DNA of 10,686 nucleotides from an uncultured Alphaproteobacteria bacterium. Lineage in GTDB: Bacteria > Pseudomonadota > Alphaproteobacteria > Rhizobiales > Beijerinckiaceae. The first letter of the stretch is position 1; every line of letters begins with the position of its first letter. Under the pieces are notes generated by a model that worked only from the letters and a program-made list of their open reading frames with translations, had not been told where the DNA came from and ran no database searches. Below, piece after piece: positions 1 to 7,204 of this stretch. The stretch spans positions 1 to 10,686 of the forward strand of contig CALCZO010000105.1 in NCBI GenBank assembly GCA_937903315.1. The letters are read 5' to 3'. Made by a program: the position numbers and the translations under genes.

Positions 1-393
1 GAGGAATGCGGCGAGCATGACCTGACGCCGGTGCAGTATGCCGCGCTGGTGGCGATCCGCGACAATCCGGGCATCGACGCGACGCGGATCGCCGGGATGA
101 TCGCCTTCGACCGCACGACGATCAGCGGCGTGATGGAGCGGCTGGAAAGCAAGGGCCTGACACGCCGGCAGGCCAATGCCGCCGACCGGCGGATGAAACT
201 GGTCGAGATCACGACCGCCGGCAAGGCGCTGCTCAAGGCGGTCGAGCCCAAGGTGGAGCGGGCGCAGAAGCGGATTCTCGCGCCGCTCGGCGAGGACGAA
301 CAGGCGATGCTGATGGGGCTGCTGACCAAACTGGTCGCGCTCAACAACGACGCCTCGCGCGCGCCCAAGAAGGCAGCGGAGGCGGCGGACTGA
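1..393 (+). CDS. MarR-family transcriptional regulator (5' end missing)
   Basis: A DNA-binding repressor or activator of the MarR family, cut off by the left edge of the window. The reading frame is open from base 1 (EECGEHDLTPVQYAAL...), so the GTG at 31 is an internal valine codon and not the start. About 130 residues are visible. They show the winged-helix core: the helix LTPVQYAALVAI, the recognition-helix region DRTTISGVMERLESKGL and the wing with its conserved ADRRMK, then a long C-terminal dimerisation helix ending in an Ala/Lys-rich tail. Full-length members are about 140-170 residues, so perhaps 20-40 are missing. The stop codon is one base before the start of the hydroxylase gene, so the two are probably co-transcribed. 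MarR proteins beside aromatic hydroxylases usually sense the aromatic substrate or its CoA ester. That role is inference here. Confidence 0.93.
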   Translation, partial: EECGEHDLTPVQYAALVAIRDNPGIDATRIAGMIAFDRTTISGVMERLESKGLTRRQANAADRRMKLVEITTAGKALLKAVEPKVERAQKRILAPLGEDEQAMLMGLLTKLVALNNDASRAPKKAAEAAD

Positions 394-394
394 C

Positions 395-1591
395 ATGACG
401 GGCAGAGACGAACGGCCGATCCTGATCGCCGGCGGCGGCATCGGCGGGCTTGGCGCGGCGCTCGGCCTGGCGCGCATCGGCCGGCAGGTGCATGTGCTCG
501 AACAGGCCAGCCAACTGGGCGAGATCGGCGCGGGCATCCAGATCGGGCCGAATGCATTCCACGCCTTCGATGCACTCGGTGTCGGGCCCGAAGCGCGGGC
601 GCGTGCGGTCTACATCGACCATCTGATCCTGATGGATGCGATCGCCGACGAGCGGATCACCGCCATTCCCCTCGACGAGCCGTTCCGCACGCGGTTCGGC
701 AACCCCTATGCCGTGGTCCATCGCGGCGAGTTGCATGGCGTGCTGCTTAAGGCCTGCGCCGGTCATCCGCTGGTCGACCTGTCGACGGGTGCGAAAGTCG
801 CGGACTACGAACAGGACGAAGCCGGTGTGGTTGCCCGTCTCGCCGACGGACGGCGGATCGCGGGGGCTGCGCTGATCGGGGCGGACGGGCTGTGGTCAAA
901 CGTGCGCAAGCGCATCGTCGGCGACGGCAACCCGCGCGTGTCGGGCCACACCACCTACCGCAGCGTCATTCCCCGCGCGCTGATGCCGGAGGATCTGCGC
1001 TGGAACGCAGCAACGCTGTGGGCCGGGCCGAAATGCCACATCGTGCATTATCCGCTGACCGGGGGCGATCTGTTCAACCTCGTCGTCACCTTTCACAACG
1101 ATGCTCCCGAGCCGGTCGCCGGCAAGCCGGTGTCGCGCGAGGAGGTGCTGGCGGGGTTCGGCCATGTCACGGCGCGGGCGCGGCGGATCATCGAACACGG
1201 CACGGACTGGAAGCTGTGGGTGCTGTGCGACCGCGATCCGGTGCAGACCTGGGTGGACGGGCGGGCCGCGCTGCTCGGCGATGCGGCCCATCCAACGTTG
1301 CAATATTTCGCGCAAGGCGCCTGCATGGCGCTGGAGGACGGCGTATGCCTCGCCCACATGGTCGAGAGCCACGATACCATCGAGACGGCGCTGGTCGCCT
1401 ACAATCGCCAGCGGGCGGTGCGCACGGCGCGAATCCAGATCGGCTCGCGCCTGATCGGTGACTACATCTACCATCCCGCCGGCGCGCTGGCCGACATGCG
1501 CAATGCGACGATGCGGGCAAAGTCGGCCACCGACTGGTACGACCAGCTGCAATGGCTCTACGGCGGCACCGGGCTGACCACCGCAATCTGA
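395..1591 (+). CDS. FAD-dependent 3-hydroxybenzoate 6-hydroxylase
   Basis: A single-component flavoprotein monooxygenase of 398 residues, predicted to convert 3-hydroxybenzoate, NADH and O2 to gentisate (2,5-dihydroxybenzoate) in the cytoplasm. Visible family motifs are the N-terminal dinucleotide-binding GGGIGGLGAALGLAR (residues 13-27) with the acidic strand end VLEQ, the mid-protein DG motif GADGLWSNVRK (162-172), and the second FAD motif GDAAHP (295-300). The features that favour 3-hydroxybenzoate 6-hydroxylase over salicylate hydroxylase are the GAGIQIGPNAFHAFDALG block, CHIVHYPL (214-221), and LQY directly after GDAAHP (Gln303). From memory, the His and Gln in these positions are catalytic residues in the Rhodococcus enzyme. 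Length is normal. The start ATG follows the MarR stop by one base, and a GGAGG lies at 378-382. No gentisate dioxygenase or fumarylpyruvate hydrolase is in the window. Related salicylate or 6-hydroxynicotinate hydroxylases remain a less likely alternative. Confidence 0.87.
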   Translation: MTGRDERPILIAGGGIGGLGAALGLARIGRQVHVLEQASQLGEIGAGIQIGPNAFHAFDALGVGPEARARAVYIDHLILMDAIADERITAIPLDEPFRTRFGNPYAVVHRGELHGVLLKACAGHPLVDLSTGAKVADYEQDEAGVVARLADGRRIAGAALIGADGLWSNVRKRIVGDGNPRVSGHTTYRSVIPRALMPEDLRWNAATLWAGPKCHIVHYPLTGGDLFNLVVTFHNDAPEPVAGKPVSREEVLAGFGHVTARARRIIEHGTDWKLWVLCDRDPVQTWVDGRAALLGDAAHPTLQYFAQGACMALEDGVCLAHMVESHDTIETALVAYNRQRAVRTARIQIGSRLIGDYIYHPAGALADMRNATMRAKSATDWYDQLQWLYGGTGLTTAI

Positions 1592-1611
1592 GGCAGGCGG
1601 CAACTTGGCCG

Positions 1612-1640
1612 TTGAACGGGAGGCGAAGGCTGGATAGGCT
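1612..1640 (+). promoter_or_regulatory. Putative promoter of the RraA/methyltransferase/DapA-like group
   Basis: A TTGAAC (1612-1617) resembles a -35 box. It is separated by 17 bases from TAGGCT (1635-1640), a weak match to a -10 box. The predicted transcription start would be near 1647, inside the palindrome at 1639-1651, and upstream of the ATG at 1676. The match is modest (4/6 and 3/6), so the call rests mainly on the agreement of spacing, palindrome and gene start. Read-through from the hydroxylase gene is also possible. Confidence 0.35.
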
Positions 1641-1651
1641 TGTCTGACAAG
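1639..1651. promoter_or_regulatory. Perfect palindrome, GntR/FadR-type operator candidate
   Basis: CTTGTCTGACAAG is a perfect 6+1+6 palindrome in the gap between the hydroxylase and the RraA-like gene. Its core TTGTCTGACAA fits the TNGTNNNACNA pattern known for operators of FadR-subfamily GntR repressors, many of which control sugar-acid catabolism. It overlaps the predicted -10 box and start point, the position expected for a repressor. No GntR gene is in the window, so the regulator would be elsewhere. A single 13-base palindrome can occur by chance. Confidence 0.45.
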
Positions 1652-1675
1652 TCTTCCCCAAGTCCGGACCCTTCC

Positions 1676-2377
1676 ATGTCGCTCTCCGCCGAGACCATCG
1701 CCACGCTCAAGGGCGTGTCCACCGCCACGATCACCACGATCCTGCTCAAGAAGGGCCTGCGCAACATCTGGATGCGCGGCACGCGGCCGCTGGTGGCGGG
1801 ACAGGAGCGGCTGGTCGGCCCGGCCTTCACGCTGCGCTTCGTGCCGGCGCGCGAGGATCTGGCGACGCCTGAAAGCTGGTCGTCGCCGATTTCGACACGC
1901 GGTGCCATCGAGGCGATGCCGGAGGGCGTGATCACCGTTGTCGATGCGATGGGCATTACCGATGCCGGCATTTTCGGCGATATCCTGTGCGCGCGCATGG
2001 CCAGGCGCAAGGTTGCCGCGCTGGTGACCGATGGGGTGGTGCGCGATCTTGAGGGCGTGCTCGGCACCGGCCTGCCGGTGTGGTGTTCGGGACAGGCGGC
2101 CCCGCCGTCGGTCGCCGGGCTGACGTTCGTCGCCTGGCAGCAGCCGATCGGCTGCGGCGGGGTGGCCGTGTTCCCCGATGACGTGATCGTTGCCGACAAG
2201 GACGGTGCGGTGGTCATCCCGCAGGCGTTGGTCGCCCATGTCGTCGAGCATGGGCCGGAGCAGGAGCGGATGGAGAACTGGATCATGGGCGAGGTCGACA
2301 AGGGCGCCGCCCTGCCCGGCCTGTATCCGATGAATGCCGAAACCAAGGCCCGTTACGAGGCGAGCCGGAAGGGATGA
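1676..2377 (+). CDS. RraA-like (HMG/CHA aldolase-type) family protein, copy 1
   Basis: A 233-residue member of the RraA-like fold, which includes 4-hydroxy-4-methyl-2-oxoglutarate/4-carboxy-4-hydroxy-2-oxoadipate aldolases and the RNase E inhibitor RraA. Seen in the sequence: GIFGDILCARMARRKVAALVTDGVVRD written in order across residues 98-124, with Arg123 and Asp124 at the place where the aldolases bind substrate and divalent metal, then QPIGCGG (156-162) and DDVIVADKDGAVVIP (168-182). Such proteins cleave 4-hydroxy-2-oxo acids to pyruvate or decarboxylate oxaloacetate. Context with a DapA-like lyase favours an aldolase role over RNase regulation. The ATG at 1676 is preferred over an in-frame TTG at 1640, because the second copy in this window aligns from this Met (MSLSAETIATL versus MALKPETRAKL) and the TTG lies inside the palindrome. 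No good Shine-Dalgarno precedes the ATG. The substrate is unknown. Confidence 0.85.
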   Translation: MSLSAETIATLKGVSTATITTILLKKGLRNIWMRGTRPLVAGQERLVGPAFTLRFVPAREDLATPESWSSPISTRGAIEAMPEGVITVVDAMGITDAGIFGDILCARMARRKVAALVTDGVVRDLEGVLGTGLPVWCSGQAAPPSVAGLTFVAWQQPIGCGGVAVFPDDVIVADKDGAVVIPQALVAHVVEHGPEQERMENWIMGEVDKGAALPGLYPMNAETKARYEASRKG

Positions 2378-2383
2378 TCGCCG

Positions 2384-2851
2384 GTGCTGGCCGCGCTTGA
2401 GCTGAAAATCCCGCCTGTCGCGCTGTGGCTGGTCTTTGCCGGCCTCGCAGCGCTGGCGACGTGGCTGACGCCGGATCTGCGCTGGCCGCCGGGGCTGGCG
2501 ACGCTGGTCGGCGCCATCATCCTGGCGGAGCTCGGCGTCGCGGCCGGAGTGCTCGGCGTCTGGGCTTTCCACAAGGCGGCGACAACGCATCACCCGATGC
2601 ACCCGGAGCGGACGGCGCGGATCGTGACCGGCGGCATCTACAGGCTCAGCCGCAACCCGATGTATCTGGGGCTGGCGCTGGTGCTGGCCGCGCTCGCGGT
2701 CTATCTGCGCTCGCCTCTCGCGCTCGTTGCCGTGCCGGCGTTCATGGCCGTTCTGACCCGGCTGCAAATCCTGCCCGAGGAGCGCGTCCTCGCGGCGCGG
2801 TTCGGCGACGACTACCGCGCCTATCTCGCCAGCGTCCGGCGCTGGCTGTAA
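2384..2851 (+). CDS. Isoprenylcysteine methyltransferase/PEMT-like membrane methyltransferase
   Basis: A 155-residue integral membrane protein with about four hydrophobic segments (roughly residues 11-28, 38-62, 95-109 and 111-127). The family signature is present: VTGGIYRLSRNPMYLG (81-96), followed by the C-terminal PEERVLAARFGDDYRAYLASVRRW (131-154, here quoted in its order E-E-R, F-G, Y, Y, V-R-R-W). In this family these residues bind S-adenosylmethionine and the methyl acceptor. Bacterial members are widespread and mostly uncharacterised, because bacteria do not generally prenylate proteins. Lipid or small hydrophobic acceptors are possible. It starts with GTG. The GGAAGG of the preceding gene's end (2367-2372) is a good Shine-Dalgarno about 10 bases upstream, and only six bases separate the two genes, so it is probably co-translated. 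Its place between two soluble carbon-metabolism genes is unexplained. Confidence 0.8.
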   Translation: MLAALELKIPPVALWLVFAGLAALATWLTPDLRWPPGLATLVGAIILAELGVAAGVLGVWAFHKAATTHHPMHPERTARIVTGGIYRLSRNPMYLGLALVLAALAVYLRSPLALVAVPAFMAVLTRLQILPEERVLAARFGDDYRAYLASVRRWL

Positions 2852-2879
2852 CCTGCCCTTGCCAAGGAAAGCCGATCCG

Positions 2880-3806
2880 ATGACGACCTCGCTCTATTCC
2901 GGTGTATTCCCGATTGCCCCGACGCCGTTTCATGCCGATGGCAGCATCGACTGGGACAGCGCCCGCCGCCTGTTCGAGTTCTACGCCGGTATCGGGGCGG
3001 ACGGGCTGACCGTGCTCGGCATCATGGGCGAGGCGCCGAAGCTGGAGCCGGCCGAATCGCTGGACCTGCTGAAACTGGCCGTGGCGGCGATGGCCGGGCG
3101 TCCGGTGATCGTCGGCGTATCCGCGCCCGGATTTGCCGCGATGCGCTCGCTGGCGCGCGAGGCGATGGAGGCGGGCGCCGCCTCGGTGATGATCGCGCCG
3201 CCGGCGAGCCTGCGGACCGACGATTCGATCCTCAACTACTACGCCGATGCGGTGGCGGCGGTCGGCACCGATGTGCCGTTCGTCATTCAGGATTATCCGC
3301 TGGTCACCTCGGTGCAGATGGCGCCGCGGGTGATCCGCCGCATCATCACCGACCAGCCGTCCTGCGTCATGCTGAAGGCCGAAGACTGGCCGGGACTGGA
3401 GAAAATCTCGATCCTGCGCCGCTGGCAGGCGGAGGACGGGATGCGCGATCTCGCGATCATGACCGCCAACGGCGGGCTGTTCCTCGATTTCGAGATGGAG
3501 CGCGGCGCGGACGGATCGAACACCGGCTATGCCTTTCCCGAAATGCTGATGGATGTGGTGGCGCTGGCCAAGGCCGGCGAGCGCGACAGCGCGCACGACC
3601 TGTTCGACGCGCATCTGCCGCTGCTGCGCTACGAACAGCAGCCGGGGGTCGGGCTGGCGGTGCGCAAATACGTGATGATGCGGCGCGGCATTCTGGCCAG
3701 CGACGCCCAGCGCAAGCCGGGCGGCAGCCTTTCGGCCACGGCGCGGGCCGAGGTGGATTACCTGCTCGCCCGCCTCGCCCGGTTCGACGACCGCGCGACG
3801 GTCTGA
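2880..3806 (+). CDS. Dihydrodipicolinate synthase (DapA)-family lyase/dehydratase
   Basis: A 308-residue TIM-barrel class I (Schiff-base) lyase. Seen: FPIAPTPFHADGSID at the N-terminus (10-24), the pyruvate-carboxylate loop LGIMGE (46-51), Tyr139 in FVIQDYP, and the Schiff-base lysine Lys166 in VMLKAED. The QD-P and LK-E forms differ from true DapA (YNxP, GxKE/D). They resemble the branch that holds 2-keto-3-deoxy sugar-acid dehydratases and aldolases, for example L-2-keto-3-deoxyarabonate dehydratase of Azospirillum. A biosynthetic DapA role is therefore unlikely. The ATG at 2880 is chosen over an in-frame TTG at 2859, because AAGGA (2864-2868) lies 11 bases before it and the family's FPIxPTPF block then starts at the usual distance. 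It follows the methyltransferase by 28 bases, probably in one transcript. The exact substrate cannot be assigned. A sugar-acid dehydratase gene lies 5 kb away on the other strand. Confidence 0.85.
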   Translation: MTTSLYSGVFPIAPTPFHADGSIDWDSARRLFEFYAGIGADGLTVLGIMGEAPKLEPAESLDLLKLAVAAMAGRPVIVGVSAPGFAAMRSLAREAMEAGAASVMIAPPASLRTDDSILNYYADAVAAVGTDVPFVIQDYPLVTSVQMAPRVIRRIITDQPSCVMLKAEDWPGLEKISILRRWQAEDGMRDLAIMTANGGLFLDFEMERGADGSNTGYAFPEMLMDVVALAKAGERDSAHDLFDAHLPLLRYEQQPGVGLAVRKYVMMRRGILASDAQRKPGGSLSATARAEVDYLLARLARFDDRATV

Positions 3807-3860
3807 CACGCGGGCCGGCCACTCTGACCAAATGGAACGGCGCTTGCTTATTCCCCGGAA

Positions 3861-3882
3861 CTGGGCTTGCCTAGAAGCCCGG
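3861..3882 (+). promoter_or_regulatory. Hairpin in the leader before the ATP-grasp gene
   Basis: GGGCTT and AAGCCC form a perfect 6-bp stem around the six-base loop GCCTAG, extended by a C-G pair and a G-T wobble to eight pairs. It sits in the 95-base gap between the DapA-like and ATP-grasp genes and ends 19 bases before the next start codon. No T-tract follows, so a canonical Rho-independent terminator is not supported. It could be a weak terminator, a 5' mRNA-stabilising hairpin or an operator. A very weak promoter (CTGACC at 3824-3829, CTTATT at 3847-3852) could start transcription just before it. Confidence 0.4.
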
Positions 3883-3901
3883 TGGTCAAGGACGGTGGGG
3901 A

Positions 3902-5326
3902 ATGACGGCAGGTGGTCAGGCGTTCGATGAAATGCATGGTTTTGACGGCAGCGTGCGTGATGGCTATACGCTGCTGGCGCAATGGCTGAAGGATGCGCCG
4001 CCCGATCTGCTGGCCAACCGCAAGCTGGAAGCCGAACATTTCTTCCGCCGCATCGGCATTACCTTCAACGTCTATGGCGATGATCAGGGCACCGAGCGCC
4101 TGATCCCCTTCGATCTCATCCCCCGTGTCCTGACCGGCGGGGAGTGGGACCTGCTCAAGCGGGGCCTGACGCAACGGATCAACGCCCTCAACGCCTTCAT
4201 CGGCGATGTCTACGGCGCACGAACGGTGATCCGGGACGGCATCGTACCGGAAGACCTGCTGCTCAAAAATCCATCATTCTGCCCGGAAATGACGCGCTTC
4301 CGCCCGGCGCGCGACATTTATGTGCAGATTGCCGGGATCGACATCGTGCGGGTCGATTCCGATACATTCTATGTTCTGGAAGACAATGCCCGTACGCCGT
4401 CGGGCGTGTCCTACATGCTGGAAAACCGCGAGGCGATGCTGCGGTTGTTCCCGGAACTGTTCGCCGCGCTCCGGATCGCGCCGGTCGACAACTATGCCGA
4501 GAACCTGCTTGCCACGCTGCGCTCGGTGGCGCCCGACAGCGCGCCGGGCGATCCGACCGTGGTGCTGCTGACGCCGGGCCAGTTCAACTCGGCCTATTAC
4601 GAGCACTCGTTCCTCGCCGACAAGATGGGCATCGAACTGGTCGAGGGCCGCGACCTGTTCGTGCGCGCCAACGTCGTCTACATGCGCACCACCGAGGGGC
4701 CGAAACGCGTCGATGTCATCTACCGCCGCATTGATGACGAGTTTCTCGACCCGCTGGCGTTCAACCCCTCGTCGATGCTCGGCGTGCCGGGGCTGATGAG
4801 CGCCTACCGCGCCGGCAACGTCACCGTGTCCAATGCGGTCGGAACCGGGGTGTCCGACGACAAGGCGATCTACAGCTACATGCCGGAGATCGTGAAGCAC
4901 TTTACCGGCGAGGAGCCGATCCTCAAGAACGTGCCGACCTGGCGCTGCCGCGAACCGGATGCGCTGAAATACGTGCTCGCCCATCTGCCGGAACTCGTCG
5001 TCAAGGAGGTGCATGGCTCGGGCGGCTACGGCATGCTGGTGGGGCCGCATGCCAGCAAAGCCGAGCGCGAGGCGTTCGCCAAGAAGATCGCGGCCAGCCC
5101 GGAGAGTTTCATCGCCCAGCCGACCCTCGCGCTGTCCACCGTGCCCTGCTACGTCGACGGCGGGCTGGCCCCGCGCCATGTCGACCTGCGCCCCTATGTG
5201 CTGGCCGGTGCGGACGGGGTCAGGATCGTGCCGGGCGGGCTGACGCGCGTCGCGCTCAAGAAGGGATCGCTGGTGGTCAATTCCTCGCAAGGGGGCGGGA
5301 CCAAGGACACCTGGGTCGTCGAGTAA
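3902..5326 (+). CDS. Circularly permuted type 2 ATP-grasp protein (DUF404/DUF407)
   Basis: A cytoplasmic protein of 474 residues, first gene of the Anbu operon. It belongs to the circularly permuted ATP-grasp family, predicted to join a carboxylate to an amine with ATP, as in peptide-bond or glutamate-type ligation. Seen: the N-terminal helical part with EHFFRRIGITFNVYGD (45-60) and ERLIPFDLIPR (65-75); EDNARTPSGVSYMLENR region (160-176) carrying acidic and amide residues typical of the permuted metal/ATP site; VYMRTTEGPKRVDVIYRR (259-276); the glycine-rich nucleotide loop VKEVHGSGGYGMLVGP (367-382); and the C-terminal GGLTRVAL (445-452) and SSQGGGTKDTWV (461-472). Length is normal. AAGGA at 3888-3892 lies nine bases before the ATG. 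Family and operon association are known. The substrate of this branch has not been defined, to my knowledge. Confidence 0.93.
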   Translation: MTAGGQAFDEMHGFDGSVRDGYTLLAQWLKDAPPDLLANRKLEAEHFFRRIGITFNVYGDDQGTERLIPFDLIPRVLTGGEWDLLKRGLTQRINALNAFIGDVYGARTVIRDGIVPEDLLLKNPSFCPEMTRFRPARDIYVQIAGIDIVRVDSDTFYVLEDNARTPSGVSYMLENREAMLRLFPELFAALRIAPVDNYAENLLATLRSVAPDSAPGDPTVVLLTPGQFNSAYYEHSFLADKMGIELVEGRDLFVRANVVYMRTTEGPKRVDVIYRRIDDEFLDPLAFNPSSMLGVPGLMSAYRAGNVTVSNAVGTGVSDDKAIYSYMPEIVKHFTGEEPILKNVPTWRCREPDALKYVLAHLPELVVKEVHGSGGYGMLVGPHASKAEREAFAKKIAASPESFIAQPTLALSTVPCYVDGGLAPRHVDLRPYVLAGADGVRIVPGGLTRVALKKGSLVVNSSQGGGTKDTWVVE

Positions 5327-5344
5327 CCGGGCGAGGAAAGAACC

Positions 5345-6286
5345 ATGCTGAGCCGCACCGCAGACAACATGTTCTGGCTGTCCCGCTATATCGAGCGGGC
5401 CGAGAACCTTGCCCGCATCCTCGATGTCGCCTCGCGCATGGCAACGCTGCCGAGCGCCTATGCCGGCTCGTCGAACGAGTGGGAAAGCGCAATCGCCACC
5501 GCTGCCTGCACGCAGGCGTTCCACGCCCGCTACGACAAGGCGACGCGCGAGAACGTCATCGAGTACATCATCGCCTCGCCGGACAATCCGACCTCGATCA
5601 AGTCGTGCATCGATACCGCCCGCTCCAACGCCCGCGCGGTGCGCACCGCGATGACCGGCGAGATGTGGGAGACGATCAACGAAGCGTGGCTGGAAATGCA
5701 GAAGGTCAACCTGCGCAAGCTCGATGCCGGGCGGCTGCCGAAGTTCCTGTCCTTCGTCAAGGAAGCCTCGCTGCGCTTTGACGGCGCGGCCTACCGGACG
5801 ATGCTGCGCACCGATCACTACTGGTTCCAGCGGCTCGGCACCTATGTCGAGCGGGCCGACAACACCGCCCGGCTGCTCGATGTCAAATACCATGTTCTGC
5901 TTCCCGAAAAGGAAGCGATCGGCGGCGGGCTCGACTATTTCCAGTGGACGTCGATCCTGCGCTCGGTCTCGGCCCAGACCTCATTCCACTGGGTCTACCG
6001 CGAGACGGTCAAGCCGTGGCTGGTGGCCGATTTCCTGATCCTCAGCGACAAGCAGCCGCGTTCGCTGGTGTCGACCTACCGGCAGATCAACGAGGTGCTC
6101 GATCAGCTCTCCGAAACCTACGGCCGGCGCGGCCCCAGCCAGCGGCTGGCGCGCGAGGTGATCGCGACGCTGCTCAACGCACAGGCGACCGAGATCTTCC
6201 AGGGCGGACTGCATGAGTTTCTCGAGGTCTTCCTGGCCCAGAACAATGCGCTCGGGGCCGCCATCAACCAGCAATATCTCCAGTAG
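5345..6286 (+). CDS. Alpha-E domain protein (DUF403)
   Basis: A 313-residue, largely alpha-helical protein of the alpha-E family, which takes its name from conserved glutamates in helices. The N-terminal MLSRTADNMFWLSRYIERAENLAR (residues 1-24; key residues N8, W11, R14, E17, R18, E20, N21) is the hallmark, and is echoed by YWFQRLGTYVERADNTARLLDV around residues 159-180 (key residues W160, R163, E170, R171, D173, N174), which suggests an internal repeat of the helix pair. This family almost always accompanies the permuted ATP-grasp protein, either fused or adjacent, and is thought to act with it. No catalytic role is proven. There is no signal peptide or membrane segment. It starts 18 bases after the ATP-grasp stop with a strong Shine-Dalgarno, GAGGAAAG (5333-5340). 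Confidence 0.92.
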   Translation: MLSRTADNMFWLSRYIERAENLARILDVASRMATLPSAYAGSSNEWESAIATAACTQAFHARYDKATRENVIEYIIASPDNPTSIKSCIDTARSNARAVRTAMTGEMWETINEAWLEMQKVNLRKLDAGRLPKFLSFVKEASLRFDGAAYRTMLRTDHYWFQRLGTYVERADNTARLLDVKYHVLLPEKEAIGGGLDYFQWTSILRSVSAQTSFHWVYRETVKPWLVADFLILSDKQPRSLVSTYRQINEVLDQLSETYGRRGPSQRLAREVIATLLNAQATEIFQGGLHEFLEVFLAQNNALGAAINQQYLQ

Positions 6287-6291
6287 CCGCC

Positions 6292-7116
6292 ATGCGTCTT
6301 TCGATCCGGCATGACACGGTCTACCGCTACGCTTCCCCCGCCGCCTCGGTGATCCAGCACCTGCGGCTGACACCACGCGGCACCAATGGGCTGTTCGTCC
6401 GCCGCTGGCGGGTCGAAATCGATGCCGATTGCCGGCTCGACCGCAGCGAGGACGCCTACGGCAACATCATCCACACCTTCACCGCCGAAGGACCGCTGAA
6501 CGAAATGCGGATTGCCGTCGCCGGCGATGTCGAGACGACCGACACGCACGGCCTGCTGTCCGGCGCGCTGGAACGGTTTCCGCTCACCTTCTGGCAACGG
6601 GAAACGGCGCTGACGCGGCCCTGCCCGGCGATCATCGAGTTTGCCCGCGATATAGCCTCTGGCGAGGGCGGCGACCGGCTGGCGACGCTGCATGCGATCA
6701 ATGCGGCGATCTATTCGGGGATGCGCTATTCGGTGGGCGAGACCGATACCCGCACCACCGCCTGCGACGCGTTCACGGCCCGCGCCGGGGTGTGTCAGGA
6801 TTTTGCGCATGTGTTCATCGCTGCGGCCTGCGCGCTCGGCATTCCGGCGCGCTATGCCGGCGGCTACTATCTGCGGACCGACATGAACGAGCAGGAGGCC
6901 GGCCACGCCTGGGTGGAAGCCCATGTCGACGGCATCGGCTGGATCAGCTTCGATCCGACGCATGGCATCTCGGTCACGGACCGCTACGTCCGGGTCGCTG
7001 TCGGCCCCGATTATCTTGACGCCGCGCCCATTCGCGGCGCCCGCATCGGCGGGGCGGGTGAAACCCTCGCCGTCACGGTGCATGTCGAACAGGGCCCTTT
7101 GATCATCGAGGCCTGA
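6292..7116 (+). CDS. Transglutaminase-like cysteine protease/amidase
   Basis: A 274-residue protein with the bacterial transglutaminase N-terminal beta domain (MRLSIRHDTVYRYASP..., about residues 1-90) followed by the transglutaminase core. The catalytic triad is complete: Cys168 in RAGVCQDFAH, His205 in AGHAWVEA and Asp221 in SFDPTHG. Most bacterial members of this fold hydrolyse peptide or amide bonds and do not cross-link proteins. With the ATP-grasp and alpha-E partners, it could remove or transfer the peptide that the ligase makes (inference). No signal peptide is seen, so it is cytoplasmic. Only five bases separate it from the alpha-E stop, and no clear Shine-Dalgarno is present, which points to translational coupling. 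The start aligns with the usual family beginning MRL.I.H.T.Y.Y. Confidence 0.93.
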   Translation: MRLSIRHDTVYRYASPAASVIQHLRLTPRGTNGLFVRRWRVEIDADCRLDRSEDAYGNIIHTFTAEGPLNEMRIAVAGDVETTDTHGLLSGALERFPLTFWQRETALTRPCPAIIEFARDIASGEGGDRLATLHAINAAIYSGMRYSVGETDTRTTACDAFTARAGVCQDFAHVFIAAACALGIPARYAGGYYLRTDMNEQEAGHAWVEAHVDGIGWISFDPTHGISVTDRYVRVAVGPDYLDAAPIRGARIGGAGETLAVTVHVEQGPLIIEA

Positions 7117-7150
7117 CCCCGCAACCACGAGCAGATTGGCAAGGGCTGCC

Positions 7151-7171
7151 GGCTTGGCTATCACGCCAGCC
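7151..7171 (+). promoter_or_regulatory. Stem-loop in the leader of the Anbu gene
   Basis: GGCTTGGC pairs with GCCAGCC around the loop TATCAC, giving seven pairs with one bulged T. It lies 33 bases before the Anbu start in an 88-base gap, the largest inside an otherwise tight operon. It could be an RNA-processing or partial termination site that changes the Anbu level relative to upstream genes. It may also be chance in GC-rich DNA. Confidence 0.25.
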
Positions 7172-7204
7172 AGAAGCAGCGCAGGAATTAGGAAGGGACT
7201 GGAC

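Noticed and set aside
1640..1675. TTG at 1640 as the start of the first RraA-like gene
   Set aside because: It adds 12 residues absent from the paralogue, lies within the palindrome, and the only GGGAGG (1618-1623) is 16 bases away.
896..2767. A 623-codon open frame on the - strand opposite the hydroxylase, RraA-like and methyltransferase genes
   Set aside because: Arg/His/Gly-rich shadow of GC-rich codons with no family motif. The + strand genes here have clear homology features.
3861..3882. The GGGCTT/AAGCCC hairpin as a Rho-independent terminator of the upstream operon
   Set aside because: No T-tract follows the stem on the + strand, so I keep it only as a generic stem-loop.
4274..5893. 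A 539-codon - strand frame opposite the ATP-grasp and alpha-E genes
   Set aside because: It spans two well-supported genes in antisense and has a composition typical of antisense frames.
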